Both the position numbers and the translations under genes were made by a program. A DNA stretch of 64,000 nucleotides, from contig NC_034411.1 of NCBI RefSeq assembly GCF_002078875.1, positions 33,002,260-33,066,259 of the forward strand, read 5' to 3'. The notes beneath the pieces are model-generated. The model had not been told where the DNA came from, did no database searches, and saw only the letters and a program-made list of their open reading frames with translations. Shown in pieces: positions 24,201-37,624 of this stretch. The stretch's first letter is position 1; each line of letters begins with the position of its first letter. This stretch comes from Numida meleagris. Lineage: Eukaryota; Chordata; Aves; Galliformes; Numididae.

Positions 24201-27200
24201 TATATGTTAAGAAAGATTTTAAATTACTTTCACGGTAGCAATATAGTTTATTTCTGGCATAACGCTCATCTGTCCAATCTTTACTTTCTTTCCAAAGAAA
24301 TCCACTGCCTAGTTTTGCATAAAAAGAGGAATTAAGTAGATCACTCTATGAAAATGTCCACGGTTTTTCTATATAAAGCTCTGAGTGAAGAAAGCTAAGT
24401 ATAAGGTTTAACTCAGACTTTTTGGTTACAAAATGACTGGCTTCCATCCTCAATTTATCTTTCTAACACTATTCTCTTATGCCATCTCTTTCCCTGTAAG
24501 TACATGTTTTATCTCTGGCAATAAACAAAGCATGTTCAAGTGATATTACCTTTGTTTCATACACTGTCTTCAAGGATTTCAGGCACTGCAAAACAAAGCA
24601 CAGTTAAGTGCTTTCCAGGTAGTTCTTTATCTGCAATGAGTAAGTAAAAGTTTGATCAGCAAGATGTTCTTTCATATCTTCTCTTTCTGTCACGGAAAGA
24701 TGTAAGTTGGTATCCAGATGCCTAGCCATGTGGTTTAATATGACTGTTTCCAGCTTTAGCATAAAAAGCATGTTTGACTACCACGTAAGAAGTCACCACA
24801 TTTGGCCCCCATTTTATTAAAGCTGAAATTATTTCAGCCTCTTCCCACTGAGAACGGTCAAGCTCCCATATACTTCAGTTCTCATTAGAGCTGGATGGAT
24901 TCTTCCAAGTGAGCAAAATATACTTAAAGCCTTAGTGCTGAATTATTTTTCTTTGTGAAACTCTGAGAGTCTAGGAGTTGTCACAGACCTATGTCCCCCA
25001 ATGAATAGTTTTCCAGATACCTGTCTATGAAAAATTCTTCAGTATTTTCAAGTATACTGAAGATTTGGCATATGGCTATACCCTTCTGTACTTCAAAACA
25101 CATAATTTTGTGGGATAGAGAAATTTTGATAATATTAATTTTTGACATACTGGATATTCCCTATTTTTCTTTTCCAATTTACAGATGCAACTTTAATTCT
25201 GAGTGGAATTTTGATGTTATTGTAAATGGTGTAATTATCTACTTTTAGTTTTAAGTAATACACCTGCATATCACAGTGTATAAAATATTTCCAGGCCATA
25301 GACTAAAATGACCTATAACAACAGGATGTTTCTGCTCTTGCTGGAGAAGAAAAGGAGAATACAGTTGGTGATTAGTGTGAATGTACACTAGGATTTTATT
25401 TTGGTACAATTTCATACAGAGCTTTAAGTTGTACCATTTGTATGTTTTATATTCCCTGTGAGGTTTTTTGTGTGTGTGGTTTTTTTTTGTTGTTGTTGTT
25501 ATTCTTGGCAAGGATAGAAACTCTTGAATCTTTTTGCAGGGAGGTAGGATGGTAATGAGAAATAAGACTCATATGAGCAACTGAGACAAAATACGTCATC
25601 ATGCTCATGAAAGACTGTAGGAAGTGAGAAGGATTATAGTAGGTGCTTCAAATCCAGCCACTAAGCATGCCAGCATGCATCCTTCTGTCATCCTAGACTG
25701 TTATGATGAATCTCACTGTGTGGCCATTGCCTCTTCTCTCTTTGCTCCTTGGGCACTGTGTCTTGACAGAATGAGAATTTCAGCCCACAGAAACAGTTCA
25801 CATACAAAAGATGCAGTCAAAGGGAAAAAAATATAAAAATGATAATAAAAAATATAAAAATGATATAAATATAAAAATGATATAAAAATGATGTTAACCT
25901 TAAAAATGCAAAGAAAAGAAACATGAGGCTGGCTGCATAGACCTCATTATCTCTTTCTTTGTTTCTAGCAACAATCATTTCAAATTTATAAAGAGGAATT
26001 CCCAGGAGAGTGGGATACAAGACGGGCTGTTGTTCTGTAGATGCCCAGCTATGGGACTCAGCTGTGGAGTTGACTTCAGAGACTGCAGATGTTGGTTTCT
26101 GGATAATATAATTTCACTCCAGAACAACCTTTGGCAAAGCTGACTTTTATATCCCTCTGGAGACAACCTCTGCTCCAGTGCTGCGAATTCCTCATAAGTA
26201 GAATGAAGCTCCCAGAGTTTTCAGCTCACATTTCTATGGGAGAGCATCTAGAATTACAGAAAGACTCTTCTTCACACTTCCTCCTCAGCACCTAGTAGCT
26301 TCTTCCCACAGAGTGATCCTGGCAGTCTTGTGGACCCCAAAAGAGAGACAGACACAGAACTGGGATGCCTTGCATCTCCTTATTTTGGGGTATTCTGTGG
26401 CCATGGCACAGAATTTGCTGAGAAGATTCACCCAAACTAATACGGTTTGGCATGCTTTTTTACACATTACCCCTTCAAAACGGAAATTTTCCAGCTGACT
26501 TTTTTTTTCCCAACCTGTTCTTATTTGCTGAACTGTGTTTTAGAAGGATAAGTTCTGTGGAAAAGAAAGAAAAAAAAAATAAATTCTGTTCTGAAGAGCT
26601 GCCTTGGTTTCCTAACTCATTGCAACTTAACTGAGTGCAACTCAGGTCTTCTTTAAGCTTCAGCAACATTGTAACATTAAGGGCAAGAGGAAAACAGTCA
26701 TCATTTTGTATGTGCTTATGTTCTGGAAAAGGGTATTTTTAAAGGTTTTATGTGTATCCACCATCGTACTTATCTGATCAATTGTGAAAAGAGCAAATCA
26801 CTGTTGACATTCATCTACAGAGAAAAGTTTAAATTTTATACACTGCTGCACCCATTATAGCTCAAGCAAAGTTCATGCTCTCAAGGCCAGCCTTCTTTAT
26901 AATTCAGTCAACAAAATCTATTTTTTGTCTTGTTCTTCTGTCACTGCATTTTTACAGAGTTCAGAATGTGAACTTCTGAATATGACTACAGGCATGAATT
27001 AGAACGGTAATTTTGCTCTTTCTCTAGCGCAAGAAAAAAAGGAGCAGAGATGCGAAAGATAAAATGGAAGAGCATCAAGTGGATGAATCTGCCAACATTA
27101 GGAATTAGACATTTGAAAGACTAGTTCTTTTCCCTTAGCATGAGCTTTAAGCAACAACCCAAAACAACTTAAGCAATGACAACACTGCTAGATCATTTAC

Positions 27201-28028
27201 CAATTTACTTGTTAAAATAAAAAATAAAAAATCTTTTCAAATGTAACAAGTAACTGATATCTTGACTTTTAAATTGGGACTTTGATTTTCAAAAAATATA
27301 TATTAAGACTTCCAAAACTGTAGCACTCTAAAAGTCGGTGTCTACCACTAAGATTTTTTTTTCTCATATCATACTTTTCTTACTTTTGTTACTGTGTAAG
27401 TTAGTTAGTGTCTACCAGCCAAATGTGAATGTAAAGGCTCATCCTACAATAAATTAAAGGGATTTGTGAGGTAAAATTAAGGGAAAAAAACAGGCAGAGC
27501 TCACTCAAATCACTTTGTAATTGCTGATAAATGCCAAACTAGTGCAAAGCAAAATATGAGAACTGCTCAAGATAGAATAGCAAGTTGCAAAGTTAAATTC
27601 AGTAAAGGATAATTTTAAACTAGATTTTTTTGAAATTATCGTAATAATGAAAATTGTTTAGACTGAGAAACTGTGTTACAGTAGAAGAAAGAGCAACATC
27701 GTAAATTGATATTCTAATCAGCAGACGCTGAGATGGCGTTTACTGTCTGGACTAGCAGCCACACTTGAGCAGTGTGGGAAGCTGTCTCAGAAGGATCATT
27801 AAGGATCTCTTTAAATCACAATTCAAACTCTGGAGGGTAATGGTTCTGGGGGCAAGCATCAGACAGCACAGTAAATAAGCACATCTTTAAGTTATGTAAA
27901 TTCATGTTTTGTTTTGGTGATGGTGGGGCTATTGGAATGTTTTTACCAGCTCACTGCAACGTGCAACATACTGATAGGGAGCAAACAGAACCCCTCTCAG
28001 TTTAGGAATGGTTCATGCAATGCACCTT
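21290..28028. other. AT-rich unique DNA, no gene recognised
   Basis: No supported exon. The segment includes a TG/T/TTG simple-repeat patch at 25468-25500 and an imperfect 'atataaaaatga' tandem at 25831-25894 (listed separately). A stretch at 22.08-22.20 kb faintly resembles antisense MIR but is not secure. All open frames are at most 93 codons. Confidence 0.6.
25831..25894. repeat. Imperfect AT-rich tandem repeat (atataaaaatga)n
   Basis: The motif 'ataaaaatgat' recurs about four times in 64 bp with variable spacing. It produces a T-rich minus strand that encodes a run of F/I/Y residues in one open frame, which should not be read as a protein. Confidence 0.75.
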
Positions 28029-28507
28029 TGCCCTGGTTTACAGCCAAGACAGTGTTAATAGCGCACCAGTGTTTGGTTGTTGCTGCATGATGGGAGAACA
28101 CCTGGGACCAGGCAGGGCCACTCAGCAGGGGCAGAGCCAGAACAGGTGGGGTGAATTAGGCTAGGGGTTATGCCATCATGTGGAAGGCTATAAAGCTGCG
28201 GGGAGCTGAGCAAAGAGTGGTTACTGCTGGGGGATTGCTGGATGTTGGTCAGCAAGTGGTGAGTCCTTGTATTGCTGGTGGGCCATGTGAGGTGTCAGTC
28301 AGAGGGTGGATGATGAGAAATTGCATTGTGTTTATATAGTTATTACTGCTTCTTTTTGTTTGTTTCAATTTTCCTTTTCTGTCCTAGTAAATAGTTTTTA
28401 TCTCAACCCCCAAGTTCTATTTTGTTTCTACCTCTCTTTCTTGTCTCACTTGAGGTAGAGCGAGCAAATGCTTTGTGGTATTTAGCTGTCTGCTGGGTTA
28501 AACCACA
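28029..28507 (+). mobile_element. Solo LTR, avian ERVL type
   Basis: It begins 'tgccctggtttacagcc' and ends 'tgtctgctgggttaaaccac' plus 'a', both hallmark termini of the common bird ERVL LTR family. In order it carries a U3 ending in TATAAA (28189-28194), then 'ttgctggatgttggtcagca', 'agaaattgcattgtgtttat', 'ttttctgtcctagtaaat' (variant AGTAAA poly(A) signal near 28386) and 'tctcaacccccaag'. The flanking 5-mers are acctt (28024-28028) and gcctt (28508-28512), a target-site duplication with one mismatch. There is no internal region, so this is a solo LTR left by recombination. It keeps only about three CpGs, which suggests an old insertion. Confidence 0.92.
28189..28194 (+). promoter_or_regulatory. 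LTR TATA box
   Basis: TATAAA in 'aggctataaagctgcgg' sits at the expected U3/R boundary of the ERVL LTR, upstream of the conserved 'gggggattgctgg' segment. It is the fossil retroviral promoter. Present-day activity is unknown. Confidence 0.6.
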
Positions 28508-28512
28508 GCCTT

Positions 28513-31500
28513 CCAGAAACTCTCTGTAGCTGTGAGTTATTGTTTCATCTTAAAAGATGAATAGGAAGTCAGGCTGACACACTGAAAATGTAGATTTTTC
28601 CCTAGGACAGTTTTATAATAAAACTTCTTAGGGAGACATATTTGGCCCACAGTAATGGGGCATTCTGTTGCTCTCACTGACTGCCCCAGGTAAGCACAAA
28701 AAACAGTCTGCAGTTCTTTGCAAGTCTTCATTGCAAGGGGAGGATGCAGACTAGTTAAGTTAATTAAGCTACCTTGAAATGACAGCTGTGTAACTCCACC
28801 AAAGAGACATATAAAAGGACTTGTGATTGCTCAGAAGGAAAATAGTTAAAATACTTTGCTATAGATGAATGCTGACTACAGGAAGTAAAGGAATTGGGTA
28901 GATAATATGTTTGTAAAAATGATCAAACAGAATAAGATATGTATTTACTAATACAAGATTGAATCTGATGCATTACAGGACAGATATGCAGAACAAGTGG
29001 AAAAGGGGTTAATTACATGTTTTATGCCCACAGGAATCAAAATTTGAGGGCCCAAATAAAATTATATTAAAATTGCAAGATCTTTTATTTGAACAAGCTT
29101 TTCACTTGGCTTTTATAGTACCTAATAAAAACAGCAATAGTGTGGACGTATACGTTTTTCTCCTTGGATAAGACATCCACCAACTTCTTTATTTCAGATA
29201 ACCTTTAAGGCTTCAATATTCCCAGAATTGTTTTGGAGGTAAAACTTCTCGTAAAATCTTCTTTTAAAAACAGCCATTTCTGGATTACTAGTTGTTAAAA
29301 AGATACGATGGCTATGATGCATTCATAATCTCTCTATAGCGTCATTTTTGGCTTGACTTTCACTGACGATTTCATTTTAGACTGCTCTAACATTGCAACA
29401 CTATTAATCATAGGAGGGGGAAAAAGCTTATTCATGAGAATTTTCCCAAGAGAAGTCTTGATTAAAGCTGTCTTACTTCAGTAAAATTATTCAGTAATAT
29501 TTTCCAAATTAAAAGTGTGCAAAATTAAGAAATATCAAAAAGGAGGAAAGTGTATTTTTATCATCTTAAAAACAATAACTTACTGTGGGAACTTCTCTCT
29601 TCTCACATTTTTATGAGATTTTGATTAACTGGAAAAAATCCTATTGCATGTTATTACTTGTTCTCAATCTAAAGATAGCTTTATTCAATCCTTTTGGAAG
29701 TCACTTTATCCAAAGTGAAAGCGGGAAAGAAGTGAAAAGGAAGAACTTTTTCTACTATAAGAAAAAGGATATCAAACTTTAATTCCATGCTACCAGTTTT
29801 TGAGAGCAGCAGAGACTAGAAGAGAACATAAGAGTGTTTTCATAAACATTTTGGGGTTTTCTTAATCTAGTGAAATCTAGTTTTAAAAGTCTTTAAAAAA
29901 CCAAAACTGTCTTTCTTACAAAAACATCTTTGAAACATTAGAAGTGATGGAAAACATGACCTTGAATTCTCTTCAGTAATTTGATGACCTGAAATGCTAA
30001 AACTGAAAAGGTTCCTTTCTGAATACATAAAGCTGTAGGCTCATTTTACCAGCTTAATTTGAAATGGATGCGATATAAAGCTAATTTTGAAAAACAAAAC
30101 TCAAACTGTTTTAAGTCTCTTGCTAGTACTCTGTGCCCAGGACAGCATTTGAGGCACTTAACCCTGGCCATGAGCACCCAGCTGGGCAGAGGAAGCTGCC
30201 CCTTGGGCACCTTGATCTACTTCCCTCCCCCTTCCACACAATTTACATCCAGCTGATTGCTGCTGCACTGGCTTGATCTCTTTATTTCAGAGTTGAGCTC
30301 CAGAACAGAAGGGAGCTGGGAGTTTGTGCCTGTTTGCTTTTAAAACTGAGAAATTAAGGTCAAGGTGACTTTTTGCTCATGAGATCCCAGACCAGTGCAA
30401 GGCTGCACCAGCAGCTGTGCTGTCATGGCATCCAATCACATCTTCTGCTCCATCTTCAAAAGTCTGTCCAGCATCTGATAGCTGTGGGGAAAAATAGACC
30501 AGTTTTAACTTCTCACTCTGCCAGAAGCGAGAGCAGACCCTCCTTGCCCCTTGCTTGATGTTACTTTTGCTGCATGTCTACATCATTTTTGTTTGAGGTG
30601 CGCTTAACAATACTGCCTTCAGTTCCATTTACCCTGATTTGAACATTGCAGACAGAGTCAATGGCACCCACTACAGGAGCTGCTTGGTGCTTTCCATGCT
30701 TTGACTGTTTTCTGTTGCTCGTAAATCTGTAAAATTTACAGTTTCAGGCCAAACATTCCATGCACAATATCCACCTCTGGCTGTATTTTCGGTTTGTTTT
30801 CCTTTTTAAGTCTTTCAACCAGTATAACATAGTTGTTTCCAAGAATACATTTCACGTTTAAGGAAAATATACATCCTTGTCCATAGTGAAATAAAAATCA
30901 TAAAAATGAAACAAAAATACTCCACCACCAAGCCCTTGCACTGTTTTGAAATTATGTTTTGTTAATTGTGGAAGAATAAACAAAGAAAACATCAGGCTCA
31001 TTTGAGAGCAGACCCTGCTTGTAACTACTTTGCTGAAATCAATGCATTGCTGTCTTCTGGAGAAGGAATGTCATGTGTACTTGTCTTTCTGTATTTTCTG
31101 GGGAGAACCTACAACAGAGAAATCTCAGGTCTTGTCTTTGAATGAGAACTTGGTTCAAGCCAAGAGATTTTAGCTCTTGCATGCATCTGAACAGTAAAAC
31201 ATATGTAGAGGTAGTAGTTATCTTAGTATCCATCAGGAGAGTGAGACAGGGAATGGGGGAAATCCCAAATGGAGCAGATAGCCAGGGTGGCTGGATCTGA
31301 TCTGTAAGAGTAGAAGCACCTTCCTGCCCAAATCTTGATGGCAGCTAAGTGAGCTTGCCTTGGGATGTGATGGGCTGCAGCTGCTCATGCCCTGGGGGCC
31401 CAGATGCAGGCAGGCAGGAGCTGTGAATCACCACAGCCCTGAGGAAGGCACCCTCATGGAGCAGACTACTCCTGAGAGTAGTCATGTGGTCTTACTGTTA

Positions 31501-34500
31501 GAAATGCAACATTAAAATAGTATGTGGTTGGTTTAAGTGGGGGCACCATACGTAAATACAAACTAAGGGGGCAAAAATGTGGAATTGGAAAAAAAGTTCT
31601 CAAAAAATCAGAAAATGTTTTAACAATGGCAGCTTGTACATCCTCAGCACAGCTCTTAAAAACGTACCAGATATGTGCTGTAAACACTGTCACATCCAGT
31701 CACATCAACATGACAAAGTCGATTCAGTTCTCCCAGGGCTCTGGTGAGATTACCAACCCCAGGATCTCTAAGAAGAGGATAATGCTGAAGTACAGTAAAT
31801 TCGCTACTTGAGCACGTAGAGCACAATGTATCACTCTGCTGTGGATTTGACTGACAGGCTTGAAAAATCCTGCTCTGCATGCTTTAGAGGAGTAGTAAGA
31901 CACAGAGAGGGAAGATGTTCAAGCCTGTACTTCCTTGCAAAGAAACAGATTTCATTTCAGTTCCCTTCTCAGCTATGCACAGCAGGGAACTCAGACTGCA
32001 TTGTGCTAATTAAAGAGCTGGACCTCAGCCTATTTTCAGACTTTGGGGATTCCTTCATCACATCCATTAGTCGTTGCTGAGTTGCCCAGGTTGTTGCTTC
32101 TCTTCCCTGTGCTCTCTGTCAGGTTTTCAGGCTCTTTGATCCATATCTTCAACTGGTGTAAGCTGGTAAAGCTCCCTTGGGACTTAGTTTTTACAGATGA
32201 AAGAAAATGCTATTTAAAAGCGCTGCTTTGTCAGACTATGAAAAGTTGAATATAAATGGCTGCTGATTGCAGTACACAAGTGGTTGCCTTAGTAATAAAG
32301 TCATAGTCAGATTGAAGGGACCCTGTGTAGGACAACTAATATTGTTAGAGAAGTGGAAATATAACTCTTACAGAAAGGTTCATGGCAATTAGATTTAGAT
32401 GCCCGTTCTCAAGGACAGTTAATATGCTCTTTTGCTGCTCAATTATGATTGAACAAGCATAACTCTGGCATTTTACATGGAGCTTCCTGAGAAAATTTGC
32501 TTTACTTGTTATGAGAATCATCTGCATGCTTACTGCAGAAGGAAACTGAAAGTGGATGGGTTAATCTTGAAACCTATGGCAGCTTAAATGGGAGTCTCCT
32601 TTCCTTGTCATGGTGTAACCATCGTCCTTAACAGTACTTTAACAGCATGTTCATCTCTGTTATATAGGCAAACACTTCATCAAACATGTTTAGCAGCAGA
32701 AAAAAGAAAGGCAGCAAGAATTCATTGCACAGTATCTGGAGTAATTGTTTGTTTGTATTATTTGAAGACACTTTCATCAATATATTTTCCTTTGGTGTAA
32801 CCTTTATTTGTTTTATGCATTCCGTGTATGCTTAAGCAGTCAGGACTAGCAATTTTACAAAAACACTTAGGAATCCTGAGAGGATAGATGATATTGAAAT
32901 TTAGGACAGTAAAAAGACTAGTATAATATTGTCTGTTGACAAATTACAATATTCGTACTCATAAAATTTATAGGAAGTGTGCATTCCATGGGAAATGCAT
33001 AACCCATATGGTTGTCCATACAGATTTTTTTTTTTAATCTGTTTAAAGAGACGCAAGTCTTAGACTCCTGTACACCTTCCTCCCCACTTTCTGCTGCTCA
33101 TAGATCTGCCCTGATAGAGTCACCATGTGCCTGTAACTCTTTCTCTCTTCTCTAATGGAGGCTTCAGTTTTTTCCTGAACACCATTAGTTTTTAGAATAA
33201 ATTTGTTGCCACAGGAGGTCTTGGTCTAAACTAGCACCAACAGTATGCTCTGATACCATCTCCACTCAGCTCTCTCCCTGTTCTCCTTGCAGGACAAACC
33301 GCTCCTTTGATGGGCTCTTCCTTGACCCACCTGGTCAGCTTGTTTAGTGGCAGTCATATCTAATCAAAAAGGAGTTTTTGGTGGAAGAAGGCTTTCAAAG
33401 ATGAAATCTTCCTGGTGCATCCCAATGATGGAAGAAAGGAAAATGCTGTAAGTAGTTTTGCTGATGTCCAAGTAATGAGCAAGGAATTCAATGACAGGAC
33501 AAATGGGAGCAGAAGGATTTCTGTGTGCATGTGCGTATGGATGGATCCCATCAACAGTACTAGCGATCTCAGGAGTGTTGTCTTTTCTTATGTTTCAGAG
33601 AAAAAAGATTAGCATCAAATTCACCACTTCATTGAAAGGCATTGTTTCTCACCTAGATCACAGAGAGTCCTCTTTTAGACTAGGTGCCTAATGCACCTTG
33701 TGATAGTGCAAATAAATGGGTAATATATGACTTACTTCAAAAATAATAGCATCATTTTTTATTTTTCTCTCCAGTTAGTGAATTTTGTTTTTCTATCATG
33801 TCTCTTTCAAGGGATTTTAAATGAGCAATTTTTTACAAATAACCCTGACATAGTTACACATACACAGTGCTCCTCTATTCCCTGAGTACCAGTGGAGAGT
33901 TTTCTCCAGTTTAGAGATGCTCTAGAAAGGAATGAAATGGTTTTGTACCAAAGCAGTACTGAGTGAGGCAATTAAATGTTGTATCAACTGTTTAGTTGAA
34001 AATAGTGTTTTGGTGCACAATATGTGTATGTTTATGCAAAAATAATGGCTAGAATACAGCTTTTCCCTTGGGAATCATTTTTCTTATCTTACATAATTTG
34101 TGCATTTCACTGCATCGCACTCTGAACTCTCTTAATGTTTCTGATGAGATCCTTGCAAAGGTAATTCCAAAGAAAGCACATGAATAAGTTGGCAATGATC
34201 TTGCTGATACTTTTTTGTGATCTACGTGGAACTAACAGGAAATATAAATTGCATTTTTTTGCAAAAAGAGTCAGAACTTGATATTATTTTTCTGTGAATA
34301 GCAGGCTTCAATTCAAATTTACTGTCCTTTTGAAAAAGACTAAAACTTTAACTCTAGAACATAAATTAGAAATTTTCACTTTCTTGTGCATTGAGTCATA
34401 GTATTTTCTTACTATGTTACATATTCATAAACTTCCTTCTGTCCTGTGCAGAATGAATCAACGCATTCCCATGTGTCTTCCTAACACAGAATCTTTTATT

Positions 34501-34677
34501 AGGAATCAATAATAAAGTACATCTGGATAGACTTAACCACCATATGCCTTGGTGTAGTTTGAATAATTGTCAAAAAAAAAAAAAAAAAATTGTGCATTCT
34601 TGAATTCAATGGAAACAATAGTCAACACTTCCCAGTTATTTTTAATAAAGCCTCCTCTAGGCACTGTTGACTTTAGA
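28513..34677. other. AT-rich unique DNA, no gene recognised
   Basis: No supported exon. More G+C-rich islets occur at 30.12-30.25 and 31.25-31.49 kb but show no coding frame I recognise. The second ends in a perfect 8-bp inverted repeat (31464-31483). A patch at 32.30-32.35 kb (gattgaagggaccctg) is faintly CR1-like. An A18 tract lies at 34572-34589. Confidence 0.6.
31464..31483. other. Perfect 8-bp inverted repeat (hairpin)
   Basis: GACTACTC and GAGTAGTC are separated by the 4-nt loop CTGA. It could form a small stem-loop in RNA or a cruciform in DNA. No T-run follows, so it is not a terminator-like structure, and no gene context explains it. Confidence 0.6.
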
Positions 34678-34826
34678 AATCACAGAATCATGAAGTTGTG
34701 TAGGGTTTGGAAGGGACCTCTAGAGATCATCACATCCAACCCCCTGCAGGCTGCCTGCAGCAGACTGCGCACGTAGGCATCCAGGGGGTCTTGAATGTCT
34801 CCAGAGAAGGAGACTCCAATGACCCA
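34678..34826 (-). mobile_element. CR1 LINE 3' end, antisense, 5'-truncated
   Basis: The left edge 'aatcacagaatcatgaagtt' followed by 'gtgtagggtttggaagggac' and 'ctctagagatcatcacatcc' is the reverse complement of a CR1 3' end. The rest, 'gcatccagggggtcttgaat' and 'gtctccagagaaggagactc', is the adjacent CR1 3' coding/UTR sequence. The copy is only about 150 bp long, typical of strong 5' truncation. Confidence 0.92.
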
Positions 34827-37547
34827 TTGATCCATATTTAAATGATCCATTTAAATAGATAAAACTGTTGAACTTATGTTTCATGTTAGTTAGTAAATGC
34901 CTGCATTCAAAATTAATTTGTACACTGTTCTTTGGATGTGCTATTATAGAAGTATCCAGCAACAAATCTCTTAATTTGTTCCTAACGCTATTTATAAAAA
35001 AACAAACTCCAGTTAAAAGAAAAGAAGAAAATACTTTTTTCTTTTAGCAGAAATATATCTCTGCTGTATTTGGAAAGATTAACTCCTACATGTTCCATTT
35101 AATACCACTATCTTAACTCAAAAGAAAATGTATCAGCTATTTTAACTTTTAGTTATCACAAAATTAGCTCTCCAAGGAGCAGGTAACAGCCTTAAAATCA
35201 TGTTTTCAAATTATCTTCACTTTCTGCTGTTAGCACAGAAATTATAATATGATATTCAAGTTGTTTTTCAAGTATCTACTAGAATCAGAACATCAGGTGA
35301 GTCATTCTCTATACATATTGGGAAGATGTAGTTATTTTTATTTGGTGAAATTATCATTGTTTGCATATAAACCCCTATCACTAGTGGTGCAAGAAAAATT
35401 ACTAGAGATGTGATTGTGATTTTAGATAGACTGATTAAACACTGCATTATAGCAGAGTCAAACAGAGCAATGTTCACTGAACAATGAAACTCTTGTTCTA
35501 GTTATATGGTATTTACAGCATAAAAAGTAGATGGCATTGCTCGTGACTTTGTACACAGTAATTTCAGGTTACAGATGCTTGAGTTCAGGTAACAGTCAGG
35601 TGACCTTAAGTCAGGTAACAGCTTCTTAGCAGACCCAGTAGGTCCCCTGAGAGGTACCAGGAAAGTTTATATCATTTTTCTCACTTCTTCTAAAGATTCT
35701 TACTTCGGGTAAGATTATACTTGCCTGTGAATGTGATGGCAATATTGTAGTTGCTGACAGTAATTCAGGCAGGAACAGAAAGCTCATTCTTCCCAGTCAT
35801 TACATTTATATGTAGCCTGAGTTTGCTCCTGTATGTGACCTATTAAATGCCTGCACAACAGGTACCCTATTTGTTTTGTACTGGTTGTTCAATATGTCTA
35901 ATGGAAAGCAAAAAATATACTATCGTATTATTTCAGCCATTCTCAGTTTTCTTCATGCAGCTGTAGGTTGCAATATATATGGATCCACATACTCCAGAAT
36001 CTGTTCCTTATCTTTCCTTATGGAAGATATTTATTCTTTAGAGAAATAAAACACATACATCTTTGATGTGCTTTTAGATACACGTGAGCTTCAGATATTC
36101 CAAGTCTTAGCAAAAGTAAGTTAACAGCTAACTTTTTCTTGCATTACAGGTAGTAAGTTAATCATGGCACATAAGCTCCTGTTCATGTGTTTCTCATTGT
36201 ACTTGGGAACCAGGGGAGAATAAGAGTTAGGATCCATCTAGGAATTCATGCATTATTTGACATATATGTATGGTAGACTGATATTTTTTTAGATTAGCAT
36301 TTTTAGTCAAGAATGAGGCAATGAACATAACTGGGATAATCTGAGATAAGGAGGCACATGTATTAAAAATTTCTTCCTCAAATACAAGATGTTGTTTTGC
36401 CACACATAATTCTAGAAAACGTTATTTGCCTGTAAGAAACAATCTCACTATTCTCAAAGAAATGCGGAGAAATTGAATCACTTACGGGCAGCATTACAGT
36501 AACAAAAATAAAAATCCCCAAGCAGAGATCTTGGAAGAAAGCAAGCCTGTATCAGGCAGTACTGTGCAACTGAAAATGCTCTAATGTTCTATTTCTTGCC
36601 ATAAGCTCTGCTGAAGCATTTTTGCATTTCTCAAGAAGCCCAGGCTTCTCCCCTGTGTGCTTTGATCCAGTAAGTCTTTCCCCCCAAAGCCACTGTCTCC
36701 TGCAACTTGCAGATTCGGAGCCCTGTGGGACGTGTCACAGACAGGCATGAGGGTCCCTAGCAGAAGACCTTGCTGTGGAGCCCTGCCTAACCTCCAGGTG
36801 TTTAGATGAAGGGAGGCTGCCTTCTTTATTTCTCCAATTCTTTTTCTATCTGGAAGAAAGACTGAAAGAAAATTCACAGGCGCTACATCACTAGTATGAT
36901 AGCATCCTGTAACACTTACTTTCACCTCCAGAATACTTTGTAAGCATTTGCTTAACTGATCTTTCACAGGAATTGACAAAAGAAGTATTTCGTCAGTGTT
37001 GTCTAAACATAATGACAAGTTCCTCTTCTTGATGTACTCTATTTTTTGGAGATATTCCGCTTTCGAGACTTCTCCTTGCTTCCTAATATAATGATAGCTT
37101 TTAAGAGCTTACCCCAAATATTAAAATCTTAAATAATAAATTACAGCTGGCTTTCATTTTCCTGGCGTTCCTGATTGTAAAGGTTTTTGATATTTGTTCT
37201 TTTAATCCATTTCTGTTCTAGTTTTATTCTTTGCGTATCTCAGGCAGCTCTTCAAATTATTTTTAATAATTTTCTTTGTAAAGATCCTAATGTCAGTTAA
37301 AAGCATACAGACTAGCCTAAAGATTCTGCAACTGCTGAACTATCAAATTGACTTTAGCATATACTACCTATGTTAAAAATCATACCATATGTCCGTTGTC
37401 CAGGTGATTACATGTATAAATTTCAGTAACTCAGTGGGAGTATGCTTGCTAATGTTTAAGAGCTCCACGTGAAACAAAATGGCATCTGTTCCAGTGTTTA
37501 CAAACTTCTAGTAGAAGTGATGCTCTGCACAAGAAAAGTTAGAAATA
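34827..37547. other. AT-rich unique DNA, no gene recognised
   Basis: No supported exon. A 145-codon minus-strand open frame at 36581-37018 matches no family I know, and its length is near what chance allows in this much sequence. A tight cluster of four CAGGT(N)AC motifs lies at 35565-35621 (listed separately). Confidence 0.55.
35565..35621 (+). promoter_or_regulatory. Cluster of four CAGGT(T/A/G)AC motifs (possible ZEB/E-box array)
   Basis: Within 57 bp there are CAGGTTACAG (35565), CAGGTAACAG (35586), CAGGTGACC (35597) and CAGGTAACAG (35612), all in the same orientation. CAGGTA and CAGGTG are the known cores for ZEB1/ZEB2 and Snail-type zinc-finger repressors, and same-strand clusters are typical of their target sites. 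The array might equally be a decayed short tandem duplication. Function is inferred from motif density only. Confidence 0.35.
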
Positions 37548-37624
37548 CCCATTGTCAACGGTTTACGGGTGTTAGGCCCGATTTCCGTGACAAAGGGGAC
37601 GGGGGACCCAAGGGCCCACGTCCC

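Noticed and set aside
32297..32345. Antisense CR1-like tip (gattgaagggaccctgtg)
   Set aside because: A single short patch, not enough to call.
36581..37018. 145-codon minus-strand open frame
   Set aside because: No family recognised and no splice or start context. With about 60% A+T and six frames over 64 kb, roughly one frame of this length is expected by chance.
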